Source: Loxodes magnus (Eukaryota; Ciliophora; Karyorelictea; Loxodida; Loxodidae). Taken from it: DNA of 64,000 nucleotides. The stretch lies in contig CAMPDV010000896.1 of NCBI GenBank assembly GCA_946699065.1, positions 108,282 through 172,281 on the forward strand, given 5' to 3'. The notes beneath the pieces are model-generated. The model was given only the letters and a program-made list of their open reading frames with translations, had not been told where the DNA came from and ran no database searches. Position numbers and translations under genes: made by a program. Positions 1 through 10,827 of this stretch are shown in pieces; the stretch's first letter is position 1, and each line of letters opens with the position of its first letter.

Positions 1-2
1 GA

Positions 3-1037
3 AAAGATGGGGAAAACTGCTTAATCAGACTATCTTTGTTTGATCAAAGTTTAACTTAAAATGCTATCATAACATTAACAGTCTTAGAAGAGAGAAGTTT
101 CGCTAATGGGATAGAATTTAATGTTACTTCTACTTCTTCAATTCCAAATTAATATAGTACTGTCTTGATGAAAATATCCGCACCTCAAGGGAGAATATTT
201 AGAGGCCCAACTTCAACTTCTATGACCATAATAGGAATTCCTTCAGTATTCAAGTCTGACTATGGAAGTATTAGAGAGTAAACAGGTTTTCATTTAATGA
301 GTAAAGAATAAATAGAACTAGGCTCTACTTTCACTACGTAACAAATCCAAATAACTTAAGGAATTAGAACTTAATTAAAAATAGAACTACTAGAAAGTGG
401 ATTAAAAACGGTCCGAACCCTAAAATTTACTTTTTCAGCATTCGTTTAGGCTCTTATTGGATCAATAGTTGGAATAATGATAACATTGGGAGGTTTCATG
501 TAAGTGGTAGAAATAATTTATTGACATTACTCTAATAAAATATAGAAGAAGCGAGCTATAAAAAAATAATTCGAAAAATACTAAAATAAAATCATAAAGC
601 TGAAGAAAAAAGAACCTGAGAATGAAGAAACTATCATAGTATCTAAAAAAGAATCTAATAAATAAAATCTATTTTCAGAGTCTGAAATTTCTTCTTAAAC
701 TCCTTTGAAAGCACAAATTGCCTATTAGAATAATTCATAACAAAAGGAAGTAAATGATCAAGATCCAGATGATTATTAAGAAAATTAAGTTAATTAATAA
801 GAGATGACGTAAGCATTTCCTTCAGTTAAAATTACTTTAAAACAAAAAGAAAATTTTAAAATTATAGATTAGAATAATTAAGAATCGAGAGCAGTTAAAA
901 TTCAAAGTCCTTATGAAATAGAAGAAGTAAAAGATTCAATGCCAATGAATTCCTACAACAACTTAAAAAGATACAAAACAGGAGATAATTCAGATCCTTT
1001 AATATTCGTGAATACGGCAAAAGATTATGAAAAGTGA
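3..1037 (+). CDS. C-terminal part of a kelch/Cys-rich membrane protein (5' cut by the window edge)
   Basis: Read with TAA/TAG as Gln, one frame runs from base 3 to TGA at 1035-1037 and gives about 344 residues. It is a close paralogue of the C-terminus of the minus-strand gene at 47401-51213, covering its last extracellular part, its last membrane helix (around ALIGSIVGIMITLGG, bases 450-495) and a Gln/Asn/Ser-rich cytoplasmic tail. An in-frame TGA at 522-524 just after the helix sits at the same place as a TGA in the paralogue, so it is read as Trp. Both proteins end in DYEK then TGA. Inference: a surface or endomembrane receptor-like protein whose kelch and Cys-rich domains lie outside the window. 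Function unknown. Confidence 0.85.
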
Positions 1038-1133
1038 CTTAAGATTTTTAATTTTTTAAATATCTATATCTCAAATTAAAAAATTTCATCTACTAATAGT
1101 TGAGTCATTAAAAAATATAATTATTTATCTATA

Positions 1134-1159
1134 ATTTATTTATTTATTTATTTATTTAT
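1134..1159. repeat. (TTTA)n microsatellite
   Basis: About six perfect TTTA units lie 100 bp downstream of the receptor-like gene end. Similar TTTA/TTAT runs follow many of the SINE-like elements in this window, so it may mark the tail of an old insertion, but no element body is visible next to it. Confidence 0.7.
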
Positions 1160-1229
1160 AAAACACGAACAAATAAAAAATAAAAATTATTTGGTATATT
1201 AATTCTGAGCAATAAATTTCTCAAACATT

Positions 1230-3050
1230 CTTATAAAAAGAGAAAATGAAGATTTTACCTTTTATAAAATGCTTTTCGATGTTTATAGTTTTAAGTATAT
1301 TAATTCTCTAATTTAACTAGAGAAATTTATTTGAAATTATCTAGTTAATTTCTATGGATCATTAATAAATACATTTCTTAATTTAAGCATAATGCAAATG
1401 AATATTTGCTTATTTTTTATTTATATGAGATTTTATTTCTTTCTAAGTAAAACTTATATAGATTTAAGCTTTTATTAGATTGTTATTACTGAAAGAATAA
1501 GGATTGAAGACATAATATTTATTATTGTATAGATATAACATGTTTTATCTATCATTAATCCTTATAATTAATGATATATACTTATATAAATTTAAAATTG
1601 AAGAAATCATAAAATAATTTTCAACTTTTAGTCTAGTTTCTTATAAAATTATTCAGCTACATTTAATTTATTATTAATATACTTCTTCTATCAATTTTAA
1701 ATATAGCATTTTAAGTCTGCTTTAATTAGCTAAAATACTTAAATTAAGGTCTTAATTTAAGAAAATATAACCAAATTCGTGCTTAAATCTATTTTTTTAT
1801 ACTTCTTTTTCATCAGTCTAGTTTTTAAAAGATTATGTTTGATTTATCAAATTGCTTTATTTTTCAATCTTTAGAGTCTTTTAAGATTTTTATTAAAGGA
1901 TTTTGCGAGAAAATTAAAATGTATTTATTTAATTTGAATTTAAACTTTTTTAAATCTGAGTTTTAAGCAAGTCCTTAATCCTTGATAGTAGTTTTATTAT
2001 TAGACCTAATTAAAATTTAAGCTTCTAATTTATTGATTTTCTCTAGTTTTTATTTGTTCTCTTTAAAAAATAAATATCAAATTTAATGTTTTTCCTTTTT
2101 ACAAAATGCTTACTTTCTATATTTTCACGTTTTTCTTAAATAAATTGTAAATTAAATTTCTAAAACTTCTTTATCTAGCAAGCATAAAGAATTAACACTT
2201 TATTTAGGATATATAATTACTTAAAATAATTTTAAAATAAATTCTTAGTACTTATATTTTATTTAAATTTTACAAATAAACTACAATAGTTATCATTTAA
2301 CATTTAAGCTTCATCTGATTTATTTTAAATATGATTGCCAACTATATAGTCAGATATAGCTTGCTGTTATACGTAGTTTTATTCTTAATTTGATCAAATT
2401 AGGATTCTTTTAAGTTATTTATTTGTATTGTTTATTTATTATTTTCATAGTCAATTTTTATTAATGAGCATTCTTTTAAAGTTAAGAATTAGTTGCTTAA
2501 GGAAAATTTATCGAGATATATGAAACTTTTTGAATTAAAATATTGATATTCTGCTTTTTTAGTACCAAGATACATTTTAATAAATTTAGAATCTTAATCT
2601 TTTTCTTCTTTTTGTTCGAGTTTTATCTATTTGAATTCACTTAATTTCTAAATATACTAAACTCTCATGCAAATATAATCTCATATCTTTTCCTGTTCTT
2701 CTAAAGTATTTAAGATTACATCTAAAAGTTTATATTAAACCTGTTACTTGTTTTAATAAAGTTTTGAAACAAATTATTTTTTTTAGTATTGTCTTATTAT
2801 TTTAGATTTTCTATCGATTCGTCATTCACTTTTTTTTCATCAGCTTCGATGATTTTTGCTAAATTGTTCAAATTAAAATAAGCTTAAAATTATATAAAAA
2901 TGAACGAACATTATACTATAAATTTAGAAGTCAGACCAAACTTTATTTTTTATAATCCTATACTCTGTATCATCTGATTTAGCACAACTTTTTTTAATTT
3001 TTGATGCTAAGTAATTAATGATTCAAGCACTAAAAATTTAATTTATGAAT
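1230..3050 (-). other. Long AT-rich stretch, coding-like on the minus strand
   Basis: The plus strand is T-rich here, so the minus strand is A- and purine-rich as in the recognised genes, and minus-strand frames read through hundreds of codons rich in Lys, Asn, Gln, Leu and Ile with few TGA. More than one frame is open and I recognise no domain, so I cannot choose a frame, start or stop. It may be a large divergent gene, a dead gene or AT-rich spacer. Confidence 0.25.
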
Positions 3051-3179
3051 GAAAAAAGAAAAAAAGGCATCTATGCTTATAAATAAAAAAAACCATAGGC
3101 TTTTTTTTTAATTGGCTAATACTTTTTAAAGTAGAGCTTAAATTTAAAATATTTTTAAATCTAGAAAATTAAAAAAATA

Positions 3180-3252
3180 TACAGACAGCGGGGATCGAAC
3201 CCACGACCTACTGCGTGTCGAGCAGTCGTCATAGCCACTAGACCATGTCTGC
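3180..3252 (-). tRNA. tRNA-Val (GAC anticodon), with unusual C33
   Basis: The reverse strand folds as a 73-nt cloverleaf: acceptor GCAGACA/TGTCTGT with a G-U first pair, a short D-stem, anticodon stem ACTGC/GCAGT with loop TCGACAC, and T-arm GTGGGTTCGATCCCCGC. The anticodon is GAC (codon GUC). The D-arm and anticodon flank resemble eukaryotic tRNA-Val. Position 33, almost always U, is C here, so reduced function is possible. The gene stands alone with no other tRNA within 13 kb. Confidence 0.85.
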
Positions 3253-3555
3253 GATAAAATAATTATTTTAAATATTATTTAAATAATAAAGGATAATGCA
3301 AATAAACAAATAGTAGATGCAGAATATAAAATATAGTGGCATTAATCAGAAAGAAACATATGTAATAAAAACATTTTTCAAATTTATAAAATTTTGATTT
3401 TTATAACAATTTTAAAATGAAATAATATTAAATCCGAAGAGAGGAATCATTTTAAAATTTTCACTTAAATATAAATTTTAAAAACTAAAAAACTAGATAT
3501 AAAATTAAAGAAAAACTAGTAATATAAACAAATATTATTTTTTATATTTTTTTAA

Positions 3556-4025
3556 AACCGCCATAGTTGTTCGAAGGTGAACAACAAGGTCATCTTCATC
3601 AGAGGTTGGGGAAGTTAAGTACCCATAATCGACTTTATGTCTTCCTCTGCTTTGGTGTGGCCTCTAGACGTAAGATTCTTAGACCTTCGACACTGGCTTG
3701 GCTTAGTTTATTTTTAATTCTGGAACGAAAAAGAAATAATATTGCGAGCTTCATCAGAGGTGAGGAATTTAAGTACCCATAATTGACACATGTCGTCCTC
3801 CGCTTTGGTGATGCAATGAGACACAATCCTGCCATGTCCTTGGACCTCCAGCAAGTATTAAAGATTACGAGTATTCTAAAATGATATCAGTACTGAATAA
3901 TTATACCAGTATTGAACAAGGTCTACATTATCTGATAATTTTATCAGTAAGAAACATTTTTATCAGTATGAAACATTATTTTTTTAAAAAGCTGCGAACC
4001 AACGAGAGTGCTACACGCTCTATAA
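3556..4025 (+). repeat. SINE-like island, family C-related, internally duplicated, with terminal hairpin
   Basis: A GC-richer island in AT-rich DNA. A unit of about 65 bp beginning cttcatcagaggt occurs twice (about 3594 and 3749) and resembles the distal half of family C elements at 8776, 24018 and 63454. Imperfect repeats of atcagta follow at about 3880-3965. The island closes with gctgcgaacc...gagagtgctacacgctctat at about 3990-4024, the terminal hairpin common to several families here, followed by a TTTA-rich tail. Short standard-code ORFs inside it are not conserved in the other copies. Confidence 0.7.
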
Positions 4026-4525
4026 TCAAATTTATTTATTTATTATTATTTAAATAAATTAAAATTTAAAATTAATTTTTATCATTTTTTCAAAATATTA
4101 AAAATAGCATAATTTAAACAAAGGGAGCTCAATTGACTTAAATATTTATATTATACAAATATTTACTAAAAATTCAAAAAAATTATATATATCAATAGCT
4201 TTAAATATAAATCCAAATTAATTGCTTATTTTCTCAAAATAAAGATGTTAGATGAGATGATATATAGATTTAAATATTCTTTCAAGATGGTAGAAATAAG
4301 CATGATATTAGTATGACTTTAAAAAAATTTATTTCTGTTTTGTAATTTTAAAGCGGATGAATGCAAATTTTAAAATAAATAATAATTTTGATATTTAAAT
4401 ATAAATTACCATCTTAGAAATTAAGATGATAAATTAATAGATATTAAAATATCTAAGTTCATATAATTATTTTCTTAATAAAGTAATAAAATTTTTAATT
4501 TAAAGTTAATTAATTTCAACTAAAA
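4026..4525. other. AT-rich spacer
   Basis: Extremely AT-rich tail of the preceding element and spacer. No coding frame, RNA gene or repeat recognised. Confidence 0.5.
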
Positions 4526-4526
4526 A

Positions 4527-4805
4527 AGTTTTTGAACCGGAAACTCCTTTCCGATTGCACGACCCGACGCTCTCTTTTTATGGAATAACGGGGATATCCT
4601 GTTGTGCTCCAGGCACAGCTGCTAGGGAGTTCCATCCTATGAGCAGCCAGGCTTCAAGCCCCTACCAAGAGCGGATAATCTCAAAGCTAGTGTTCCCTTC
4701 AGAAAATGACTCTGACCAGGGACTTTCTCAATGACAGGAAAGGACAAGTTCCTAGCCATAAAACCAGAAAGTGTTGTCACGAAGGTCATTCTCAGCTCCC
4801 ACCAT
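4527..4805 (+). repeat. SINE-like element, family B copy 1
   Basis: About 280 bp of GC-richer sequence, also found at 11262-11543 (same strand) and 36571-36853 (opposite strand). Shared blocks include cggggatatcctgtt, gcagccaggcttcaagcccc, gggactttctca, aggaaagg, agccataaaaccagaaag and a terminal gctcccacca. The block ggcttcaagcc is a weak match to a Pol III B-box. No open frame is conserved among the copies. Unlike the other families it lacks the shared terminal hairpin. A dispersed structural RNA gene is possible, but copy divergence favours a SINE. Confidence 0.75.
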
Positions 4806-4806
4806 T

Positions 4807-5362
4807 TTATCAATTATTTAATTTAAAGTTATATTTAAAGTAAATCACTTCTATAGAAAATATAATTTTTGATTTTATATTTAAAGTATGAAATAAAAGA
4901 TAAATAGTTTAGCAAAGAAAATTCTATCTGCCTGCTAATAATAATAAATTTTTATAAATTTAATTAACAAATTTACATTATTATAAAATTGATTCTATTT
5001 TTATAATCTGAAAATTTATATCATAAGTTTGGATAATTTTAGTTAGTATAACTCACATTAATTATTAGATTCTTAAGATTATTATCTTTTATTTTTCCTT
5101 AATTTTTATTTTTTATTATTTTGCATATTAATAATTAATATAAGTATTATTAACTTTATACAAATTTAGTATAATTTAAAATTTGAAAAATATTAAAAAT
5201 AATATTTATTTAACTAAGCTCTTTGAAATATCCCTAGCTTATATCTATTTTTTATTAACATTTATAAGTAAAAAATTAAAAAAATTTTTATGAAAAAAAT
5301 TAAAAATTCAGCCAAAAACTTTTTCGTTTTAAAAGAAACTATTATATCTTAAATTAAAATAA
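4807..5362. other. AT-rich spacer downstream of the minus-strand kelch gene
   Basis: No recognised feature. The frame of the adjacent kelch gene continues into it for at least 40 codons without TGA but loses all similarity to the paralogues, so it is taken as non-coding. Confidence 0.45.
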
Positions 5363-6310
5363 TTAAAACTACTAAATTTTTCGCCAATATTTTTTTCTCA
5401 GATCTAAAATACAAAGTTCACTTTCATAATTAAATTAGAATATAATGCTCCTTTACTAAATAGGCTAAGTATAATCGTATCCTCCAGTTTTATATTTATC
5501 ACCATATATTATTATTCGTTTAAAATCAAATATTTGTGTATCTATATCAGAAGTATTTGCAAATATAATGTATGAATTTTTTTCTGGAATATAAATTGCT
5601 GAAGTTAAAGCATTTTTTATTATTTCCTATTCACTTAAAAACCATTCATTTTTCTTAATACTATAAATTTAAATTTTATTTTAAGCTTATTCTTCTCTAA
5701 AAAAATATCCACCAAACACATAAACATTTCTGTTATTTTAATCACATCCAAATGTACTAACTGGAATTTTTATAGATTAAGTATCTCTGAAATTTTTATC
5801 GCTTAAGTTAAAAAATTCACATTCAAAAACATCTTTTTATTCTTAATTTTGAGAAAAACTTCCAGAAATAATAAAAATTAAATTTCTGTTGTTGTAGCTT
5901 GTTCTATGTCAAAATCTCGAATATTACATTTCGTATTTTTATATCTAACTATTTTCAAAATGAAATGTATAACGTTTCTAATTTTAAGTATATCCTCCAG
6001 TCAAAAGTATTACACCGTTTTATAATTATTCTATCTATGTATAAAAAAATTCTGTATTTTCGATATCAACTTTATAATCTTAAAATTATTATTCCACTAT
6101 TTCGAAAATTTTTTTATTATTTGAGTTAAACTAAATTGTAGAAACAACTTTAAAATTTTTTCTCGGAATTAAATTAGGACAGACTTCGTACTAAACTATT
6201 CCAATACCAAATGATGCAAATAATCTACTTCCATTCTTACTATTGTAGCTTCTAATAATTTTTCTCAATGCTAAGATTTATACAATTTTATTTTCTATTT
6301 TATTTAGCAT
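5363..6310 (-). CDS. Kelch-motif protein, four-member family (no TGA stop found)
   Basis: ATG at 6310-6308 opens a frame that matches the kelch proteins at 14922, 25623 and 40342 throughout: basic N-terminus (LRKII), FGIG, then YEVCPNL, a first blade, FIISG, FECEFF, and FGCDQNNRNVYVFGG in a typical kelch blade. One in-frame TGA falls where a paralogue also has TGA (RFWH, Trp). Residue 312 is reached at 5375, the same length as the relatives. There is no TGA there: the frame meets TAG TAG TTT TAA (5374-5363) and then at least 40 TGA-free codons without similarity. Either TAG/TAA stops here or the stop has been lost. Kelch blades form propellers that bind partner proteins; the partner is unknown. 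Confidence 0.8.
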
Positions 6311-6399
6311 TATAAAACTACTCATTCTTAAGATGTAAATTCTTAACTTAAATTTTTAATTTTTAAATGTTTCTTAATTTACTTATTATAAAAATAGAT

Positions 6400-6960
6400 T
6401 ACTTAAAGAAGAGTTTTTCATCACTTTCTCAGAAAGTGAGAGAAAACTTGGAGTATCTCTCTTTAGATCACGTCTAAATTTAAAATAGCAGAAAAAATAT
6501 TAACCGAGCAATTCTTCCAAGACAGAAAGGGAAAATTTAACATCCTTCAATTACTTAAACTGAAATATCTACAAAAAACATAAAAAAGGAGAAGGGATCG
6601 CAGTAAGAAAATGTACCACGAATGATAATTTGAGTAATCTGACAAAAGAATAAATAAATGGAATGGAATAGAATCAAACCCCAAAAAATGATTTTTCGAC
6701 TAATTAGAACTATGTTGAACTGAAAAAAGAGCTGATAAAACTCCAACTTGACATTTACTTTCACGCTATGAATGCAAATTTAAATATACACTACTTTAAT
6801 TTATAGATTAGTTTGAAACCAAGATGGAAGAGTTAGAGCAGCAATGTGTAAAAGTTTAAATAAAAAAATATACTAAAACCAAGAAATAAGAATGATAAGA
6901 AAAAAGAAACAGTTTTGCTCAAAAGGTATTATAACAACACTGGAGAACAATTAAATAATC
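6400..6960 (+). other. Coding-like plus-strand segment, unrecognised
   Basis: From about 6400 a purine-rich plus-strand frame runs for roughly 180 codons with balanced, polar composition (many Asn, Lys, Ser, Thr) and two or fewer TGA, for instance around LTKEQINGMEQNQTPKND and KRYYNNTGEQL. No start is obvious and it runs into the microsatellite at 6965. It may be a fragment of a mobile-element ORF, since a gag relic follows on the other strand, or a host gene. No domain recognised. Confidence 0.35.
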
Positions 6961-6961
6961 C

Positions 6962-7018
6962 AAATGGAAAAAGAAAAATGAGTAGATAATTAAATTAAAT
7001 TAAATTAAATTAAATTAA
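6962..7018. repeat. (AAATT)n microsatellite
   Basis: About five tandem AAATT units sit exactly at the 3' end of the minus-strand gag-like relic at 7026-7819. A short tandem repeat at the 3' end is typical of non-LTR retrotransposon insertions. Confidence 0.75.
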
Positions 7019-7025
7019 AAATTTT

Positions 7026-7819
7026 AAGGTTAATGGAGTGTTCCCTTAAAAGATCCATAAACCCCTGTATTAACTTTTACAGGGTCTCGGACTTCCCGGT
7101 GTCTCCACCCAAGTTCACTTCCGAGCTTTCCGAACGGTTTTGGAATTATCTTCTTACGTCATAATTAACCATCCGAGGAAGGATAAAGCATGGTCAATTC
7201 ATTTCAAATCTTTTTTCTAATTTCCTTATTTCCCTAGCATCTTCTTCAAAGATGATATTGACTGCCACATATGTAGCCTTTTTTTTAAGTATTTTTCTTA
7301 AGTCATGGGTTGTTCTTCTATTATCATTGAATCTTGATTTTTTTATGGCTATTAGCTCTCTAATTTCTTTAACCTTTACTTAATTTCATTAACTTGCTAA
7401 AAGGCATTTTCATATTTTTAAAAGTCTATTCCCATTTATTCATCTAGTCTAACAATATCGCATTCTATTTCTTGATATCTATTATTAATTTCCTATTTTG
7501 TAACAAATTCAGTGTGCGGCTTCTCATTGTCCACATGATCTTATAAATCTTGTTATAAACTGATAACATAATGCTCGAGATTCTTCACTTTATCAGTGTA
7601 GTCGAAAATAATCTCCACGAGTTATTCCTTGTCTAAATTAATTAGTTGATTAAATGTATGCCTCGTTTTAAGAATTTTTCCAGGTAGTTATTTTTCTTCT
7701 GATGTTTAACAATATTTTTTCTTTTAAATCTTAGTTGGTGTTTACTAATTTTAGAAAGATTGATCAGTAGTATTACGAGTAATCTTTTCTATAAGAAAAC
7801 CTTTGTTCCAATTCTCCAT
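7026..7819 (-). pseudogene. Gag-like (ORF1-like) retrotransposon relic with coiled coil and damaged zinc knuckle
   Basis: From ATG 7819-7817 one frame gives a long coiled coil (around LVEIIFDYTDKVKNLEHYV, then KQEINNRYQEIECDIVRLDE) and a linker motif DSMIIEEQ. The knuckle lies in another frame as GYICGSQYHLWRRC, followed by KIWNEL and a Lys-rich tail. This matches the intact copy at 42756 (CYICRRTDHLWRQC, KIWNEL). The first Cys has become Gly and at least one frameshift separates coil from knuckle, so the copy is dead. GC-richer sequence on the same strand up to about 8060 also reads open and may be its 5' part. Known role of the family: binding retrotransposon RNA. Confidence 0.7.
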
Positions 7820-8059
7820 CTTTTTTTTTAAAATGAGTAGATAATAGAAAAATAATAAAAGCAGGAATTCTACATCTGCAGTACTACATGCCTCCTCTGG
7901 AGAAATTTCAAACAGATTTGAAGATCCTTAAGAATGCTTTAAAAATCTTATTATATTTAGTCAATATATGAGGCAAAATACAAAGAATAAGTTCGATCTG
8001 AAGGAGTAGTGTATTCTTGGAAGTAATTTTTTCATCAAAGGGATCTGGGGACTTGCCTG

Positions 8060-8775
8060 ATACTTAGGGAAAATAATTTTATAAAAAACATCCTTTTTCT
8101 AGAAAATTTTTTACTTGATAAGATGATGTATAAATTTAAGGATAACTAAATTTGATTTAGAAGTTTTAAACACAACTACTTTCGTTTATAAGAATATTTT
8201 AGTTTGCAACTTTTTAATTTACTTTTCCTTTCAATTTTATTAAAGCATTTTTTCAATTTATTTAATTTAACCTTTTAAATTTGTTTTTCATATAAAAATA
8301 ACTCTAAAAGATTTCTTCAAATAATTTAATAATTATTTTAAATTTTCTTTTTTTATTTAAATTAATTTTCTATTAATATTACTTAGCATTTTGCAGAATA
8401 AATCTCAAATCAATCTTTTTTTAACATTTCTTATTTTGCATAAATTACACTCTTCATATACTCTATTCAAGAAAAACGTCTTAAACTAGGATTTATTAAT
8501 CTTCTAGTTCGTTAAATATACATTTTTTTTATTTAATTGTAAAAAATGACAGACAGAACGAGGCTTTTATTTTTTATTCTTTTTATGTTTTAAGATAGGT
8601 AATATTATGAATAAAAATTCCATATTTTATGAGATTTTAATTTTTTTAATTATAGATTTTCTATTTGTATTTATGAAAAAATTTTAATTAAATAAAGCCT
8701 AAATAATTAGCAAAATGATATATTAAAATTCTATTAAATTTATATTTTATCAAAATTTAAATTTTATATTTAAAT
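8060..8775. other. AT-rich spacer
   Basis: Nothing recognised; strongly T/A-biased without a protein-like frame. Confidence 0.45.
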
Positions 8776-9131
8776 AGAGTGGAAAGCCCTTTCCTTCAGA
8801 TCCTGCTTGGAGGCCTACAAGGCAACTAAAAAATGAGTGCGGACGGAGAGTAAATCGGAGAAAGAGAAACTAATAGCAAGAGATTCCTAGAAGGAAGATT
8901 TGACAAGCGGAGAACTCTGAATGTCAGTAGAAAACCTTTTTCGTCATAGGTCGAGGAAAGATGTATCTGTAATCGCATATTGCATCCTGTGCTTTTGAAG
9001 GAAAAATTATAGGACATACTGCAGGAAGAGAAAAAAGGGATAGAAAGACCCATAAATTTTTATTTTTCGACATAAAATAAAATTAATTTAAAGAGCAAAG
9101 CTGCGCACCAATAAGAGTGCTACGCGCTCTA
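8776..9131 (+). repeat. SINE-like element, family C copy with terminal hairpin
   Basis: The body begins gtggaaagccctttccttc and matches 24018-24300 and 63454-63690 in blocks gatgctgcttggaggc, aactctgaatg, cttttcgtcataggtcg, gcatcctgtgctt and caggaagagaaaa. It ends at about 9052. After a short AT stretch the terminal hairpin follows (gctgcgcacc, loop, gtgctacgcgctctat, 9100-9131). A run that is open in the standard code on the minus strand inside the body is not conserved. Confidence 0.75.
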
Positions 9132-9531
9132 TGATTCATTTTTTTATTTATTTATACTCAGCTAAATTGAAAAACTTATATTATAGAGAACTTAGCGTTT
9201 ATTTATAAGTTAATCTTTATAATAAAGTTTTTATTATATGTCATCAAGAAAATTTATGAAAGTGATAAGAAATTAACAAATTAAATAAAGTAAATAAATA
9301 AGGTTATAATTTATGTTTTTTTATTATAAATAATTTGTTTATCTCTTTCAAAAAAAATCTTAAGTTAAATTTTCTTTATAAAATAACGAATGCAATTTTA
9401 TAATCTAAACAATTTTCGATATTTTTTAGAAATATATAAACAATTTTAATTTTACATAAAATGTAATGTATTTAAAAATATGCGATAATAGTAATTATAA
9501 AAATTTGAGTGAAATTAAAAAAATTGAATAT
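9132..9531. other. AT-rich spacer
   Basis: No feature recognised between the family C element and the end of the membrane-protein gene. Confidence 0.4.
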
Positions 9532-10827
9532 TCAAAAAACTAAAGTTTAGTTTTTAGTTTTTATCATTTATAATTTCCTCTTTAATATTTTCAATTTATT
9601 TACTTTCCATTATAAATACTAATGTGAAAAATATGGTTTTTAAATTTTATAATTTATTTTAACATAAGCGAAAAATAAGAAATTATTTTTAACATTTAAT
9701 ATTACTATTAATTTAAATATTAATAAAATAAAAGAAAAAATAAAAAGTATAAAAAATATAGTCAAAAATAAAATTGAAAATTAGATGGAAATTTTAATTT
9801 AGCCATTTAAGAATTAAATAGAAATTTCAGTTCGTGTAAATTCAGATTCAGAACTAATTTTGCTTCCTTCTCCAAAGAATAATTCCTTTTAAAGAGATAT
9901 TTAACTTTCTTTAAAACTTTTATTTTTATCTCCAAATAAATTTTTTATTTCCAAAAAAATATTTCCCTTTTATAAAAAAATAAAGCAACTAAGACATTCA
10001 AGCAAGTTATTTAAAAAATAAAATGTTCATAATTAAAAAAAATTTCCATTTGTAGGTGTAAAGTCAAGCATAAAATAAGAAAACCACTATTTAAATTCCT
10101 CCTTTTTATAGAATAAATTTATTAATTATAATATCAAGTTTATATCATTCATTGTGAAGAGAATAAATTTTATTACTGGAATTCATTTCATATTTGTAAA
10201 CAAAATCAATGCTTCTTGCACTTCAAGAGAAATATTTGATATTATATTTTAATTTGAACTTTTGACTTATCGAATGATCTAGAAAATAATCGCAAAAGAA
10301 TAAGCACAAAGAAATAAAAATAAAAAAGTATTGATAAAATATAAGGTAATTATTATATTCCTTTTGTGTTCTTCTTTCAAATAATTTTATATTCCAATAA
10401 AACTTAAGATTAATAAAGGAAGTAGCAAAACAATAAATCATTGTATTCTAACATAATTATTGAATTATTTTTTAGTAATTCTTTAAAGCTTTAAAAAAAG
10501 ATTCTTCATCACTAGTAAAATTACAATTCATCAATATAAAGTTAAAAGGTATAAAGAAACTTCAAATGCATATAAAGAATGCTAAATATATTAAACAACC
10601 TTAGTATGGGTAAATTCGTATCACAAAATAAGATGAAACAGGTCTATAATTTTAATTAGCAAAGTATTTAAAAAGTACCATCAAATTAAGTTTTGCTGTT
10701 AGTTCTGCTAGTTTTTAAACAATTTATATAGCGAAACAGTTAATAAACAAAAAGCAAGGGATGCACCAAAAATAACCCACGCCGAAAAATAATAAAATCA
10801 ATCTTTTTCTTCATATTCGCTTTTCAT
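9532..10827 (-). CDS. Multi-pass membrane protein, about seven helices, unknown function
   Basis: ATG 10827-10825 starts MKSEYEEKDWFYYFSAW and leads into six to seven hydrophobic helices separated by charged loops, for example WVIFGASLAFCLLTVSLYKL, LYLLTLYWWIVILLV, WFIVLLLPLLILSFIGI and ITLYFINTFLFLFLCAY. A polar, acidic C-terminal tail follows (KSFKES, SSESEFTRTE). Several Trp near helix ends are TGA. The tail loses protein-like character at about 9785, where a TAA lies in frame (9783-9781; 348 residues). The first in-frame TGA is 9534-9532 (431 residues), used for the coordinates. The layout suggests a 7TM receptor or transporter-like protein, but no diagnostic motif was found. Confidence 0.6.

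Noticed and set aside
3567-3835. Standard-code ORFs on both strands inside the family C-related island
   Set aside because: The frames are not kept in the other family C copies and have no protein-like features; they are by-products of a GC-richer repeat.
4527-4805. 5S rRNA, SRP RNA or RNase P RNA as identity of family B
   Set aside because: I could not match the conserved cores of these RNAs; only short generic similarities were found.
6555-6764. A 69-codon standard-code ORF on the minus strand
   Set aside because: The coding-like signal is on the opposite strand; this is its shadow.
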